The notes under the pieces were generated by a model, which worked only from the letters and a program-made list of their open reading frames with translations, was not told where the DNA came from and did no database searches. A stretch of 64,000 bases of DNA from Desulfovibrio sp. GTDB lineage: Bacteria; Desulfobacterota; Desulfovibrionia; Desulfovibrionales; Desulfovibrionaceae. Within the stretch, counting starts at the first letter, position 1. Each line of letters begins with the position of its first letter. This document shows, piece by piece, positions 18,801 to 31,300 of the stretch. The DNA is taken from NCBI RefSeq assembly GCF_009712225.1, contig NZ_WASP01000010.1, positions 104,668-168,667 on the forward strand. The letters run 5' to 3'. The translations under genes and the position numbers were made by a program.

Positions 18801-19377
18801 TAAGGCCAGAACCCTTCTCGGCCACGTCGTCGTAAAACTGCTCATCAAGGCACAGCACGTGCTGGATGCCGGGGTTTCTGTAATGAAAATACTCGGCATC
18901 ACGCAGGCAGGCGCTGTCGGCAACAATCAGACTAGCGGGTTGCAGCATGGCCTCTTTGCGTGCCTGCGGCTGTTCGCGCTCTACGGGCAGATACACGGCC
19001 CCGGCTCGCATGACGCCAAGAGCAGCTGCCAGATAGAGCGCCCCACGCGCGCAAAGCACACCAACCACGGCCTCGCGGCCATAGCCGCACGCCGCAATAA
19101 ACCGGGCGATGCGCTCCGACAAAACATCCAGCTCGCCAAAACTGAGCGTGCAGCCCCCACCGGCGAGAGCTGGGGCATCAATATTGCGCGCCACGATACT
19201 GCGAAACAGCTCCTCAAGCGTAGAACCCTGCCCAGCTGCATGGTCTGCATCACGATCTGGTGCAAAATCCTTGGGCAATCCCGCTCCGATGGATGCTGCA
19301 TTCACAGGCTTGGTGCCAGCCTGGGCCGGGCTCTTTTTAAGGGGCGCGCTTAAGGAAAAATCCGCTAGCTTCATCAT
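15826..19377 (-). CDS. Terminal NRPS: A(interrupted by methyltransferase)-T-TE
   Basis: 1183 aa, last enzyme of the assembly line. Order: ~45-aa linker; adenylation motifs a1-a2 to about residue 130 (GAVYLPVEREQP); a SAM methyltransferase insert about 170-450 with VLDVGSGSG (~252) and FDVIVLNGVAENFPGYNYL as in NRPS-type MT domains; then a3 YIVYTSGSTGVPKG (~475) to a10 NRKIDKKAL; carrier domain with GGHSILS (~857); thioesterase with GGWSFGG (Ser ~992) and His in GTHESML (~1155). My reading of the ten specificity residues is DAQDLAVVDK, one change from the published Gln code DAQDLGVVDK. There is no condensation domain; C5 of the upstream protein ends next to it. Its ATG overlaps the upstream stop (ATGA). 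It should activate and methylate a Gln-like residue and release the chain; the atom methylated is unknown. Confidence 0.93.
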   Translation of the reverse strand: MMKLADFSLSAPLKKSPAQAGTKPVNAASIGAGLPKDFAPDRDADHAAGQGSTLEELFRSIVARNIDAPALAGGGCTLSFGELDVLSERIARFIAACGYGREAVVGVLCARGALYLAAALGVMRAGAVYLPVEREQPQARKEAMLQPASLIVADSACLRDAEYFHYRNPGIQHVLCLDEQFYDDVAEKGSGLISTEYWEQVAEAGSDMGWKSDFDAAPCPQDELTQMAAAVLEKCGLAGNLGHVLGRKVLDVGSGSGTVARALGGAASEYAAVDLARNELSRVSAFTVPAVVTSRRMEAADIRFLEGQTFDVIVLNGVAENFPGYNYLRKVLNQAVDLLTPQGILFVGAVRDLGRQDDLRAALQAYALASGNQTGLLRHDSSDELFVPRCFFAEWAALSPVPVQVEITPCSLGQGRVQNDAQAGNEAFRYDVVIRPGGSQQHLPRARFGAQHLPPAGGSHLPLCEPTQAAYIVYTSGSTGVPKGVVVEHRNLMHILRALRPYAADCARVGLVAPLSFDASVQQLAVSIFCGNSLYVLSDEERKNPSLFCACARERGLDLCDMTPAFFNVLTDWLAEQRQPLPLKAVLLAGEVLRPDVIRKFYAIPGNESVVLYNVYGPTECTVDSSAFCIDLDNYLDFTAYPIGRPLQGVRIHVMDKNGCELPDSVTGELWISGDGVSRGYLNNASPGAFVVHGGQHYYRTGDNGFVQNGLAFYRGREDQQVKIRGNRVELGEVEKAVAGFPGVRQVAVVADIFRTGADKSLAAYVVGQVDMALLRSYLEQQLPPYCVPEFFVPMVELPFSINRKIDKKALPSPLGGTKTQGGRMPSGPVEEKLAEIWKRLLGSDVTDADAGFFSLGGHSILSIRLIAMIEKELGIHVAVNELLTHSSIAALAELLAGKTEMRESPVIRLCHCPGGKKLFLFHPVGGSVFCYSDLARHLAHKYTVYAVEAAGFSQKRTSITTELHTVESLADYYLEEILKVEDKDIIFGGWSFGGLLAYETACRHAALGHNLGPVVILDTVADNSRAKQMAAKDDIELLQSILQQGLAFDPQKLRSMPREQQLDYLVECAEKSGMLPAGFSAVQMDNLLLTYRGNALAAARYERPTPSDCKVLLVRALDFANNPQILLDDDYQGWNRFLKKENIALRWTQGTHESMLSAGLVTNVAALMLEYLEQEGADKFSK

Positions 19378-22300
19378 GCCATTCCTTCCGTAATGCTTTC
19401 GAGAAAGCGCCCATAATATTCCAGCCAGTTCGCGGCAGTTTCAGCCGAAAGCAGACGGGGATCGTACACAAAACGCAGCAGATAGGCCTCGCCCAGTTCC
19501 GAAACCGAACACAACAGGCCGTGGTCACCCTGCCCGGCGCAGCAGCCCGTGCCAACAAATTCAAAACCCGTGCTTAAACAAGCAGCCGATTGCCGGTATG
19601 CCCGACCGGCCTTGCCAAGCCTTATTGCGGCAAGCTCCGCCCTGGTGTGCGCCAGCAGGTCATCAAAGTCCATGTTGTCGTCCAGCACAAAATCCACAGC
19701 GCGGTCGGCAACCCCCACGGACACATGTTCCTGCTGGCTTACCCTGCCCATCAGCACCGCAAATATGGCCAGCAATACCGCCGCAGGGCTTGCGCCCTTT
19801 TGCGCAGCAAGCGCCATGATTGCCTGCCGCAGGGCTGCCGGAGCAACAACCTCGCAGGCGGCTGCGGGCACAGTACTTGCCGCACTTTTCGCTGCGGGCA
19901 GGGCCGAAGGCTCAAAATGCAGGGCTTCGTCTGCAGGGCTGGTGGTCATAAGCTCTAGAATACGCACATAATCAGCGGCCATGCGCTGCATGTCGGCCTC
20001 GCTGAAGAGGTCGGCGTAGTATTCAAGGGCAATGCCAATGTTCGTGCCCGTATCACTGGCAAAAATGGAAATATCCGTCTTGCTGGCGTGCTTGCTGAAC
20101 CGCAGGGTTTCAAACATGCCCTGCCCTTCGGCGGCAAATTCAAAGTTCATGTACGAAAGTATCACTTCTGAAAGGGGCGATCTGTCGGGCCATGTGGTCT
20201 GGCGCAGATCGGCCAGCAGGTTGTTGAGAATGTAGCCCCTGTGGCGCATGCCCTCGTTGCTGATCTGCCGAGTGGCACGCAGCAGTGCTGCAAGCGGCTG
20301 GGTGGGGTCAACACTGAAGCGCAGTGGCAGAACCGATGCCAGCATGCCAGCAGTGTTAAGGTGCTCGCCGCGCCCGTCCACAGAAACGGCGATCACCACA
20401 TCGTGCGAGCCGGTGTAGGCCTGCGCCAGCAAACTCCACGCGCAGAGCGATACCTGATAGTTGGTCAGCCCTGCCTTGCGGGCCAGAGCCTTGATGCCCT
20501 GCACAAGCTCTGGCGCAAGCTCAAATTCATACATGCCGCCCCGGCCAGTGTGCACCCGTGGGCGCGGGTGCGATGCAGGCAGGTTGAGCTGCGGCAGTTC
20601 GCCTTTGTAGATGCCCTGCCAGTAGGCCGCCGCCGCAGTATCGGGCTGCGTAACCTGCTGCCAGGCTATGTCCTTCATCTGGGCCGATACGGGTGCAAGC
20701 GGCAGGCCGTGGTACATACGGTACAGTTCTGCATTGAGCAGCGACATGGTTCTGCCGTCGCCAAGGGCGTGGTGCACGTCGATGAACAGCACCTTTTCGC
20801 CAATGTCTGTCACCAGCAAGATGGCCCGGAAGCCCCCTTCGTTGCGCAGGTTGAAGGGGAGGATAACTTCGTCCTTGTGCGCAAGATCGGCAATGCGCCT
20901 CTGCTCCAGCGTAAACCCCGCAAAGGTATGGATGACCATGGCCGGACGCTCTGCCTCAAAATCGCAAAAGCTCGTGCGCAGAACCTCGTGCCTTTCCACC
21001 AGTTGACCCAGTGCTGCCTCAAGACGGGCACCATCAACATCTGGCGGCATTACAAGAAATGCCGGCAAATTAAAGCCAAGATCACCCTCACTGACCATGT
21101 CGGCATACAGAATGGCGAGCTGTTCATTGCCCACTGGGTATTTATCGAGCACCGGGGTTGCTGGCCCGGCCTGCTGTTCGGCCCGCAGTCCGGCTTGTCC
21201 CCCAGATTGCTGTTCAGGCTGGTCGGATTGCTGCACGGCCAGCGCACAGTCAACAATGTCGCCAAGGCTGTCGCTTTCAAGCAGATCAGCCACGCTCAGC
21301 GAGATGCCCGCGTCTTTTTCCAGACGGTTTACAATACGCGTGGCGGCAATGGAGTCGCCCCCCAGATCAAAAAAGTCGTCATCTCTCGCAAGCGGGCGGT
21401 CATATCCAAGGCAGTCGCGCATGATTTCAAGCAGTACGGCCTCGCCAGAATTACCATGGCCCGCCTCTGCCTGTGACACAGTTTTGATGGCCGCCAGAGC
21501 GCGGTCAACAATGTCACCAAGGTTGTCGCTTTCAAGCAGATCCACCACATTCAGCTCGATGCCCGCATCTTTCTGCAGCCGGTTGACGATGCGCGTGGCG
21601 GCAATGGAATCACCACCCAGATCAAAAAAGTCGTCTTCCCTGCTGAGCGGTCGGTCGTATCCGAGACAATCGCGCATTATTTCAAATAGTTGACGTTCAT
21701 CAACATCTGATACTACGGGTGCGGGAGTTGCATTGCCAGGCAGAAGAGTTTGACGCGCTTGAGCAGTCTGCCCTTCCTTATTCGGCAGGCCATTGAGGCT
21801 GAAGGCCGCCACGTTCTCGCCGCTCATGCCCACAACCAAAGTTTCCCGACCACTGCCGAGAGCCGTAAGCAGCACTTCAAGCGCCTGTTGCGGCGCAAGC
21901 ATGCCTGCGGCTTCTGGTCCGTTACCCATACCTTCGCGGGCAGCCATGCCCACATCCGACCAGGCATTCCAACAGATGGAAAGGGCTGGCAGGCCAAGCC
22001 CCGCCCGGTATCGGGCAAACGCGTTCAAAAAGGCGTTGGCCGCCGTATAATCGCTCTGCCCCGGCGCACCCACAAGGGCCGTACGCGACGAGGCCAGCAC
22101 AAAGAAGGCAAGGTTGTCGTCAAGGGTGGCCCGGTGCAGGTTCCATGTTCCCGCCACCTTGGGGGCAAGCACTGCATCGTAATCCTGCCTGCGGCTGGTG
22201 AGCAGGTACCCCCTGCCCGCCACGCCCGCCGTGTGAATGACGCCCTGCACAGGGCCGACCTCGCGCCGTATTTGAGCAAAAGTGGCCTCGACCTGTGCGG

Positions 22301-25300
22301 CATCTGCGATGTCGCAGCGATAGGCGTCAAAGGGTACCCCCGAAAGAGTGTCGGGCGTGGGTTGTCCGCTGCGGTGCAGCAGCACCACGCGCGCGCCGCA
22401 GTAATCGTAAATCTGCCGCGCAAGGGTTTGGCCCATGCCGCCAAGACCGCCGGTAATCACCACGCAACCCTTGCTGCTGGAGATGGGAACGGCCACGGGG
22501 GCAGGTTGCAGGCTGGCAAGCTGGCGCACGCGCACCGTGCCGTCGGCAGCCACCACATACGACCCGTCTATGTGCCCAAGGCTGGCCGCCAGAGCCGCCA
22601 CGCTGGCAGCAGTGGCCGTTGGTTCAAGTTCCACATAGGCGCAGGAGATTCTGGGTTCTTCCCACGGCAGGCAGAGCAACGGCCCCTGATGCAGTACTGC
22701 ACCCAGAGCGTCCTGCTGTTCGCCCGGCACAAAGGCCCCACTGCCCACCACTGTCACCCGCAGGGCGCTGCGCATGCCGCCACGGCAAACTTCCTGCAGC
22801 AGGGCGCAGAGCGGCCATGCGGCTTCCTGCGCATCATTTTGCGCACAGGACTGTATGGTTGGCAGACAGACCAGATGGTCTATGTCTGCGGCCAGAACTT
22901 CATTGGCGAGAGCGCGGGCGTCTTCTGTCTGCACCGGCCAGATGCCCTGAGCTACAACCTGCGGGCCGAGAGCCTGCTTCAGGGCCGACGCAAGCTCACT
23001 GCCCAGCCCGCCCACAAGCATTATCTTTTTGCTTTCAGCAGGCTGCGTACCAATCCCGGTCTTTTGCCAGTTGATGGCGTAGAGCTGCGGCCTGGGCACC
23101 TCCAAGCTTTGCACACTGCTGCGCAGGGCCATAAACACCATACCCCTGAGCTCCACCAGCGCTCTGCCAGAGGCATCAGCAACCACGCAGTCAGCCGTGA
23201 TCATGCCCTGCTGACGCTCGGTAATGTGCACCAGCGCCCAGGTCTGAGCGGTCAGGGGGCTGTAAAGCCGCACCTCCTTGCAGGCTGCTGGCACAAAACC
23301 AGATGCATGGCGCAGGGCAAGGCTGGCGGCAATATCCATCATGGCCGGATGCCAGCGGAAGGTATTGAAATCAGACCGGTAGGCATCGGGCAGGCACAGC
23401 TCGGCCAGCAGGGTATTGCCGTCCTCCGCAGCCCAAAGGCGTTTGCGGCACTGCCAGCGTTCGCTGACCTGAAGCCGCAGTTCGCTTTGCGACACATCAG
23501 GCTGGTTATGGCCTTCAAAGTCCTGATCCGCCACTTCTGGCAGCTCGGCGCGCAAGGTCGCCAGATCGAGCGGGGCCGGAGCAAGCACGCCAGTTGAGTT
23601 CACCCGGGCACTAGCCGCCACACTCCAAATTTCGTCATTGCCGTTGTCGGGTTGACTGGTGTGCACTTCCACATTCAGGGCATTGCCCTGCTGCTGTGTC
23701 ATGAGCACCACCCGGCACCCGGGGCCGCAGAGCACAGGCTTGCGCCAGCGCAGGTCAGCAATGGCAAGCGGAGCCGCGCCGCCAATCCAGCCAAGGCAAT
23801 CCAGCAGGCCCATGCCAACCAGCAGGGGTGTGCCGTCAATTCTGTGTTCTGCCGCAGGCCAGAAATCCGGCCTTGCCACGGCCAGGGCAAAGGCCTTGCC
23901 GCTTGGCGTAACTACAGGTTCAGAAAGAAATTTCGCCGCAAACCGGGGCCATAGCGTGGTTCTGGCAAGGGGGGCGGCAGGCAGGTGCAGCCTGAACGCA
24001 GGTTTATCTGCGGGCCACAACAGTGTGCCCCCGGCAAGGCAGGCGCTGGCTGCCGCCTGCGCCTCTGCCTGCGTGGCAAAAAACGCGCCGCACTGCGCAT
24101 CTGCCATACTTGCCTTACTTACGGTTGTGGCTGTCAGGCGGGCCTTGAGCTGATCAAGCAGCTCCTGCCGGGTGCGGGCCACCACAGCGGCGCGCACGGG
24201 CAGGGCATCGCGTCCGGCAATGAGCGTGGCGGCAATGGCGTGCAGGGGCCAGCCTTCGTTGCGCGCCACGGCCGCCGCCACAGACGCTACATACTCATGC
24301 AGCGCGGGCTCGTCCGGGGCGCTGAACACCACACACTGCCAGCTGCCGTCGTCCTGCGGCAGGGGTTCTGCCATGTGTTCGGCCACAATAACATGGGTGT
24401 TCACGCCACTGAGGCCAAATGAACTTACGCCGCAACGCCAGGGCCGCTCGTGCGGCGGCAGGAATTCAAGCTTTTGAGCAACACGCACGGGCGCGGCATC
24501 AAAATCAATGTGCGGGTTGGGTCGCTCAAAATGCGGCTGGGGCGGCACAAGGCCCTTTTCCAGACACAGCACGGCCTTGGCAAGACCCGCAGCACCGGCG
24601 GCGGCATCCAGATGGCCCAGATTGCCCTTGACCGACCCAATGAGCGCCTTTTGCGGCCGCGCGGCGTTTTGCCGGGCAAAAGCCCTGCGCAGTCCTTCAA
24701 CTTCCACCGGATCGCCCAGCACAGTGGCAGTGCCGTGGGCTTCAAAAAACTGGATTTCTGCCAGATCAACGCCCGCATTCTGAGCGGCAAGGGCAATGAC
24801 CTCACCCTGAGCCTCGGGGTTGGGCGCTGCCATGCTTGAGGATTTGCCGTCCTGGTTGACGGCGCTGCCGGGAATAACCGCATGGATGGCGTCATGGTCA
24901 CGCAGGGCGGCATTAAGCGGTTTGAGCAGAAATACCGCCGCACCCTCGCCTGCGCCCACTCCTTCTGCGCCAGCGTCAAACGTTCTGGTCTGGCCAGAGG
25001 CCGATTCGATGGCAAAGGCCGCATCTGCCTTGACGGGCAGATCAATAATATGCGCGCCGCCCACAAGGGCCACGGCGCATTCGCCTTCGCGCAGGCTGCG
25101 GCAGGCCTGATGCAGGGCCGCCAGCACCGATGAGCAGGCCGTATCAACGCTGGCCGCAGGGCCGTGCCAGTTTTTCAGGTAGCTCAGGCGGGCCAGCACA
25201 TTGGAAGGCACGTTGATGAGATAGGTCTGCTCCGCCAGATCGGGAAAGGCCCGTGTCACGGCTGTCTGGAACAGGCGCACCGGGCTTGCCCCAACAAAAA

Positions 25301-28300
25301 CACCCACATCGGCACTTTCAAGGGCGCTGCCGCCGTAGCCCGCATCGTCCAGAGCACGCAGGGCTGTTTCAAGGAATACTCGCTGTGCGGGATCGAGCAA
25401 GCTGGCGTCGTTGGGCGACAGGCCAAACCTGCGGTAATCAAACGATGAAATGTCTGAAAGATAGGCCGCCTCGCGTAGTTGTGCTTCGTCAAAGGCAAGG
25501 CCCACGGCGTCGAATATCTGCCGCGTTTCGTTACGCCGTTTTTCTGGCATGGGCACGTTCATGTCCGCGCCGCAGGCCAGATCGCGCCAGAAGCTCTCTG
25601 TATCTGCGTAGTCGCCCAGGCGCACCGCCATGCCGATAATGGCAATGGACGCTGTGGTTGCGCGGCGGTTTTCAACCGCACTGCCCGCCTGTTGCGAACG
25701 CGCGATAAAGGCAGCCTGCGCGCGAATGGTGCTTTCTGAAAAAAGACCGGCCAGAGTGAATATTCCCGGCCACTGTTTGTCCAGCAGGGTGTGCAGACGC
25801 ACCAGCAAAAGCGAATTGCCACCAGCGTCAAAAAATCCAGTATCGGGCCCTGCTTCAACCTCTGGCATGACCTGCCGCCACACAAGACGCACGGCCTCGA
25901 GCGGCGCCCCGTCGGCATCTGCCTGCGGGATTGGTGTTGCAGCTACCGCGAGGTCAGCATCTGCCCCACCAGATTTTTCAGCATGAGGGCCAGCATGGGG
26001 ACCAGCCAGCAGGGGCTTGCCCTGCAAGCGTTTGCGATCGGCCTTGCCAGAGGCGCTCAGCGGAATGTCGTCCACCACAAAAAAACGTGCCGGATGCATG
26101 TATTCTGGCAGCAAGACCGCAAGTTCAGCGCGGATACCCGCCAGATCAAGCCGTGCGCCGCCCTGCGGCAACAAAAATGCCTCAAGCGCCTCGTATTCGC
26201 CAATGCGTCCCATGCGCACTATTGCCTGCGATACACCCCGGCAACGTCCAAGTGCCGCCTCGACCTCGCCAAGCTCAATACGATAACCGCGAATTTTAAC
26301 CTGATCATCGTTGCGTCCAAGATATTCAATGCTGCCATTATCCAGCCATCGTCCCAGATCGCCCGTGCGATACATGCGGTTGCCGGGAACAAAGGGATCA
26401 TCCATAAACCGCAGGGCCGTAAGGTCGGGCCTGTTCAGATAGCCTCTGGCAACCTGTATGCCAGAAATGTAAATCTCGCCCGTTACACCCAACGGCACAG
26501 GGCGTTTGCCCTCATCAAGTACATGCAGGCGGGTATTGCTCACCGGGCTGCCAATGGGCACGGTGTAGGGTGGCGTTTGCAGGCAGGGCTGCCACGATAC
26601 GTCCACCGTTGCCTCGGTGGGGCCGTAAAGGTTGTGCAGCTCAGCGCGTAGCTGTTCCGCCTGCCGCAGGGTATTCCAGCGGGCTACCAGCTCGCGGGGC
26701 AGAGCCTCGCCACTGGTGAACACATAGCGCAACGATTGCAGCTTGCCCGCCTCCAGTGGGTAGGCGTCCAGATAGTCGAGAAAAGCCCTCAGCATGGAGG
26801 GAACAAAGTGCAGCACAGTAACTCGGCGGGCCTCAATGGACTGCACGATCAAAGCAGGATTTTTTTCCGCACCGGGCTCAAGCAACGCAAGACTTGCGCC
26901 CTGCCACGACCACCAGAACAACTCCCACACCGAGACATCAAAGGTGATGGTGGTTTTTTGCAGCAACACATCGCCCTGCCCGATGGGAAAGCGCGACTGC
27001 ATCCACAGCAGGCGGTTGGCAACGCTGGCATGTTCGATAAGCACGCCCTTGGGACGCCCGGTGGAACCTGATGTAAATATCACATAGGCCGGTGAATCAG
27101 ACGGTAATATATCTGCCTCGCGGGCAGAATCCACGCCTCGCGTTTGCACGCCAGCAGCCAGGGCATCAAGATCAGGCGAGAGTATGCGTTGGCCGCTCTG
27201 CGCGTTCTGGCAGAATACTTCTGCAAAACGCGCCTCGCACAACACAGAGCAAGGCCCGAGGTCTTCAAACACAGACTGCAGACGCTCGGCGGGCAAGGTG
27301 GCGGCAAGCGGCACATACACTGCCCCAAGCCGCAACACGGCAAAAATGCAGGCCAGCATGGCGGGTGAACGCTCCACGCACACGCACACATACTGACCAC
27401 GCTCCACGCCCTGCTCTTGCAGCCATTGCCACAAGTGATCTACCTGCGCATTGAACTGCGCGTACGAAACAGCCGTGCCTGCGGCGTCCAGTACTGCCGG
27501 GGCATGGGGAGCACGGGCGACCTGAGCTCGAAAACGGCTGTCCATGTCGGCGGTGATATCCAGCGGTTCCGCCGTGTCATTAAAGCTGGCGAGTTCTGCG
27601 CGCTCCTGCGCTGACAAAATATCCAGTTCGACCAGAGGTTTTGTATCATCAGCCAGAACAGCGTCCGCAAGGGTACACATGCGCTCGGCCATGCGGCTGA
27701 CTGTCTGCTGGCTGAAAAGCTCGGTGCAGTATTCCACATCCACCGTATAGCCACCGTCCGCCTGCTCTTTGAAGTAAAAACTCAGGTCAAACTTGCTGCT
27801 CTGGTGCGGCAGGGGCAGAGGCTCCATGCACAGGGGTGCACGGCCAAAATCGTTCCAGCTTGCGCCTTCCAGCGCGACAAACACGTCAAACACCGGATTA
27901 CGAGAGGCATTTCTCTCGACCCCCACAGCTTCGATAACTTTTTCAAAGGGGCAGTTTTGCGCGGACAACGACTTTTTGAACGTGGCATCCACCGTACCTG
28001 CCAGTTCGGCAAAGCCACCCTGAGTGTTCATGCGCGCCCGCACCGCAAGGGTATTCACAAACAGCCCAACAAGGCCCTGAACCTGCTCGTGTTCCCTGTT
28101 GGCGACGGGGCAGCCCACGATAATGTCGTTCTGCCCGGTATGGCGCAGCAAAAAGGCATCCACCAGAGCCATCAAAACGGGAAAAACTGTTACCCCTGCA
28201 TTCCGCGCCCAGTTTTTTAGGGCGAGGCTGCGCTCAAGCCCCAGATCAAAGGCAAACACCGAGCCTTCAAAACGCTGCACAGCAGGCCGGGGGAAATCAA

Positions 28301-31300
28301 GCGGCAGCCGCAAGCGTTCTGGCAGAGGCACAAGGTCGGTGCACACCTGCTCCAGCATCTCTGGCTCACGCTGCGAATCCCACAGGGCGTAGCTGGCAAA
28401 ATCCAGCTCCAGAGGTCGCCACTGCGGGGCCACTCCCTGCAGCACAGCGGCATAGGCCTCGTTGAGTTCGCGGGTAAAAATTTCTGCCGACCAGCCGTCA
28501 AAAATAATGTGGTGGAAGCAGAACAGCAGAGCGTGGCTGCCTTCCGGCTGCGGGTACAGGGCCACGCGCACCAAAGGCCTTTCCAGCCCAAGCGGCAGGC
28601 TCATACCCAGAAAAACGTCATCAGTAAGGGGCGTATCGTAGCATTCCAGTCGCAGGCTGCCAGCAGGGGCAAGCCTTTGCTCCGGTGCGTCCAGAGCAAC
28701 ACGCAGGCGCAGGGCGTCGTGGCGTTCTTCAAGCAGGGTAAGGGCCTTTTGCAGCGCCACAGCATCAACGGGACCGCGCAGCCGGGCGGCAAAGGGAATA
28801 ACATAAACCTGCCCGCCCTCGTGCAGCTTTTGCATAAACCATATACGCTGCTGCGCTTGCGACAGGGGGTAGGTTGCAAGCCCCTCCGTTTGAGGAATAG
28901 CAGTATCCGCTTTTGCCAGACTGCCAATGCGGGCGGCAAGAGCACGCGGGCTGGGATAACCCATAACATCCTCAATACCCACCGCCACAGAGAGGCTCTT
29001 GCTTAACAGCGAGAGCAAACTCATGGCTATCAGGCTGTGGCCGCCAAGCTGAAAGAAATCCGCATCCACAGAATCTACAGAACAACCGAGCACGGCGGCG
29101 TAGGCAGCACGCACGGTTTCCGCCAGTTCCGCCACGTCCTTCCTAGGTGGAACCGGGGCTTGCGCGGCTGGTTCTGTAGTATCAACGGTGGTACTTTCCG
29201 TCCCGGTCTGCCCTGCTCCAAGATTTTCTGCGCCCGCCACTTGGTTATTTGCCGCTTCTTCCAGCGCAAGGCAGGTACGCCCGTCTCCAGATGCCGCTGC
29301 CGCAAGCACCGCATGAAGCCCGTTTCGCAGCGCAAGTGCCCGCTCTTCAGGTAAGCGTTCGGGGTCATACAAAAAGCGAAAGCGCAGATTTACGCCTGGA
29401 ATAACCGAAATACCCAAGGCGTAAGGCAACTTTTCAAAACCGCGCATGTCGCACAGCTCAACACGGCTACGATCAAAACGCGTATCAACAGGATAATTTT
29501 CAAAGACCATCAGGTGGTCGAGCAGATTTCTGCCCATTGCCGCCAAGGGCACATAGCCATAACGCATTTGTTGCAGATTTTGCTCTTTCACCTGGGCCAG
29601 AAGCGCGCCGAGGGAATCGCTGGCGGACCAGCGCGCCCGCAACGGCAGGGTCTGGATGAACAGCCCCACGGCAGACTCAATACCCTCCACTTCTGCAGGA
29701 CGGCCCGAAGTGACCACGCCAAAAACCACATCGCGGCTGCCATTATTGACGCCGCCAAGCACAATGGCCCACAGGGCCTGCACCAGAGCAGAAAGCGTCA
29801 CGGCCTCTGCCGTTGCCAGTTTTTGCAAACCTGCACTCAGGTTCTCATCCAGCTCAAGCTCCACGGTCAGGGGCTCGGTAAATTCTGCAACAACTCTGCT
29901 ATCAGTGCCAGTCTTAGGTTGGCCAACGCCTGTCAGCCCCCCAAAATTCTGCAACAACTCTGCCCAATAGGCCCGCGCGGCCCTTTCATCAAACTGCGCA
30001 CGCCAGCGGCTGTAGTCCTCAAGCGGAAAAGGTTCGGGTAAGCACGAGCTGGCAGAAGTGGCATCGGCCCCGGCCAGGGCAAAAAGTTCACGCAGCAGCA
30101 CGCCCATGCACCAGCCATCCATAAGCAGATGGTGGAAGCACCAGCTCATGACCACGCGGTCTGCACCCCGGCGAAAAAACCGCGCCCGCAGCAGAGGGCC
30201 GCGCTGCACGTCAAAGCCGCGTTGCCGCTCTGCGCGCAGCAGGGCCTGGGCCTCTGCCTCGGCTTCAGCTTCCGGCAAGTGGGAGAAATCGTGAAACTCA
30301 AGGCTGGTGCGGGCCTTACGCAGCACCACGCGGTAAAATTCGCCTTCCACCGGCATGGGAAAGAGCGAACGCAGGCTTTCGTGCCGCGCCATGAGAGCTT
30401 CCCACGAGCGCATGAGTGCAAAAATATCCACTGGACCGCGAAAATGAAATTCCACCTGCTGGGTGTAAACCCCCGACTGTGCAAGCAATGACTGGTACAA
30501 CAGTGGCGCATGCCCTGCATCAGGCTGCGCAATGCGTTCCACATCTTCTGGCTGGCAGCGGCCTGCCACAAAAATGGCGTCCAGCGTCTGCTGCGGCAGG
30601 TAGGCTGGCAGGGTTTTGAGGGCGGTAATCCAGCTATCGAGCAGCCCGGCAACCCAGGCTTGCGGCAGGCATGCAGGGCTGAACCACGCCCCGAGATGCA
30701 GAGCCCCCTGCTGGTCAAAGTAGGCCGATATTTCGAGCGGCGCTTCGGCCTGCATCTGGCTGTGCACAAGTTCGGGAACAAGCCCCGGCGCAAGGGCCGA
30801 GAGCACCAGCGATGCCTCGTCGTCGGGCTGCCCTGTCATGCGGCCAAGGTAGTTGAAGGCAATCTGCCCCGCGTAATCGAAAGAATCGGGGTCGCCTTTC
30901 CGCAAATAGCCGTAGGCATTGCAGTTTTCTGGCGTAAAATGCTGTGCAAGCCACGGCCCCACGGTCTCGCGGGCCTGTGCGCAGGTCGCGGCGGGCTCAA
31001 GCGGCATGGGGCAAACAGCGGTAAACCAGCCAAGGCTGCGGCTGGAGTCAAAACCCGGCAAAAGTTCATCGCGCCCGTGGCTTTCAAGCGTTACGCGCAC
31101 GGCTGCCAGCTGCCCCTGCGCGTGCAGGGCGCAGGCCAGAGCGGCCAGCAGGTCGGCTTTGGCATCGGGCGAATACTCAAGCCTGAAGCCTTCTAGCTGT
31201 ACCAAAGCGCTGGTGCGATCCTCTGCCCTGTCTTTGCCGCCCGGCAGTAGTGCGCACAGCGGGCCTGCGGGTACGGCGCAGGCATCACGCCAGAGCGTGC

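Noticed and set aside
21750..23597. 615-codon plus-strand reading frame inside the megasynthase region
   Set aside because: Antisense shadow of the ketoreductase/dehydratase coding sequence; composition and lack of motifs match a spurious frame.
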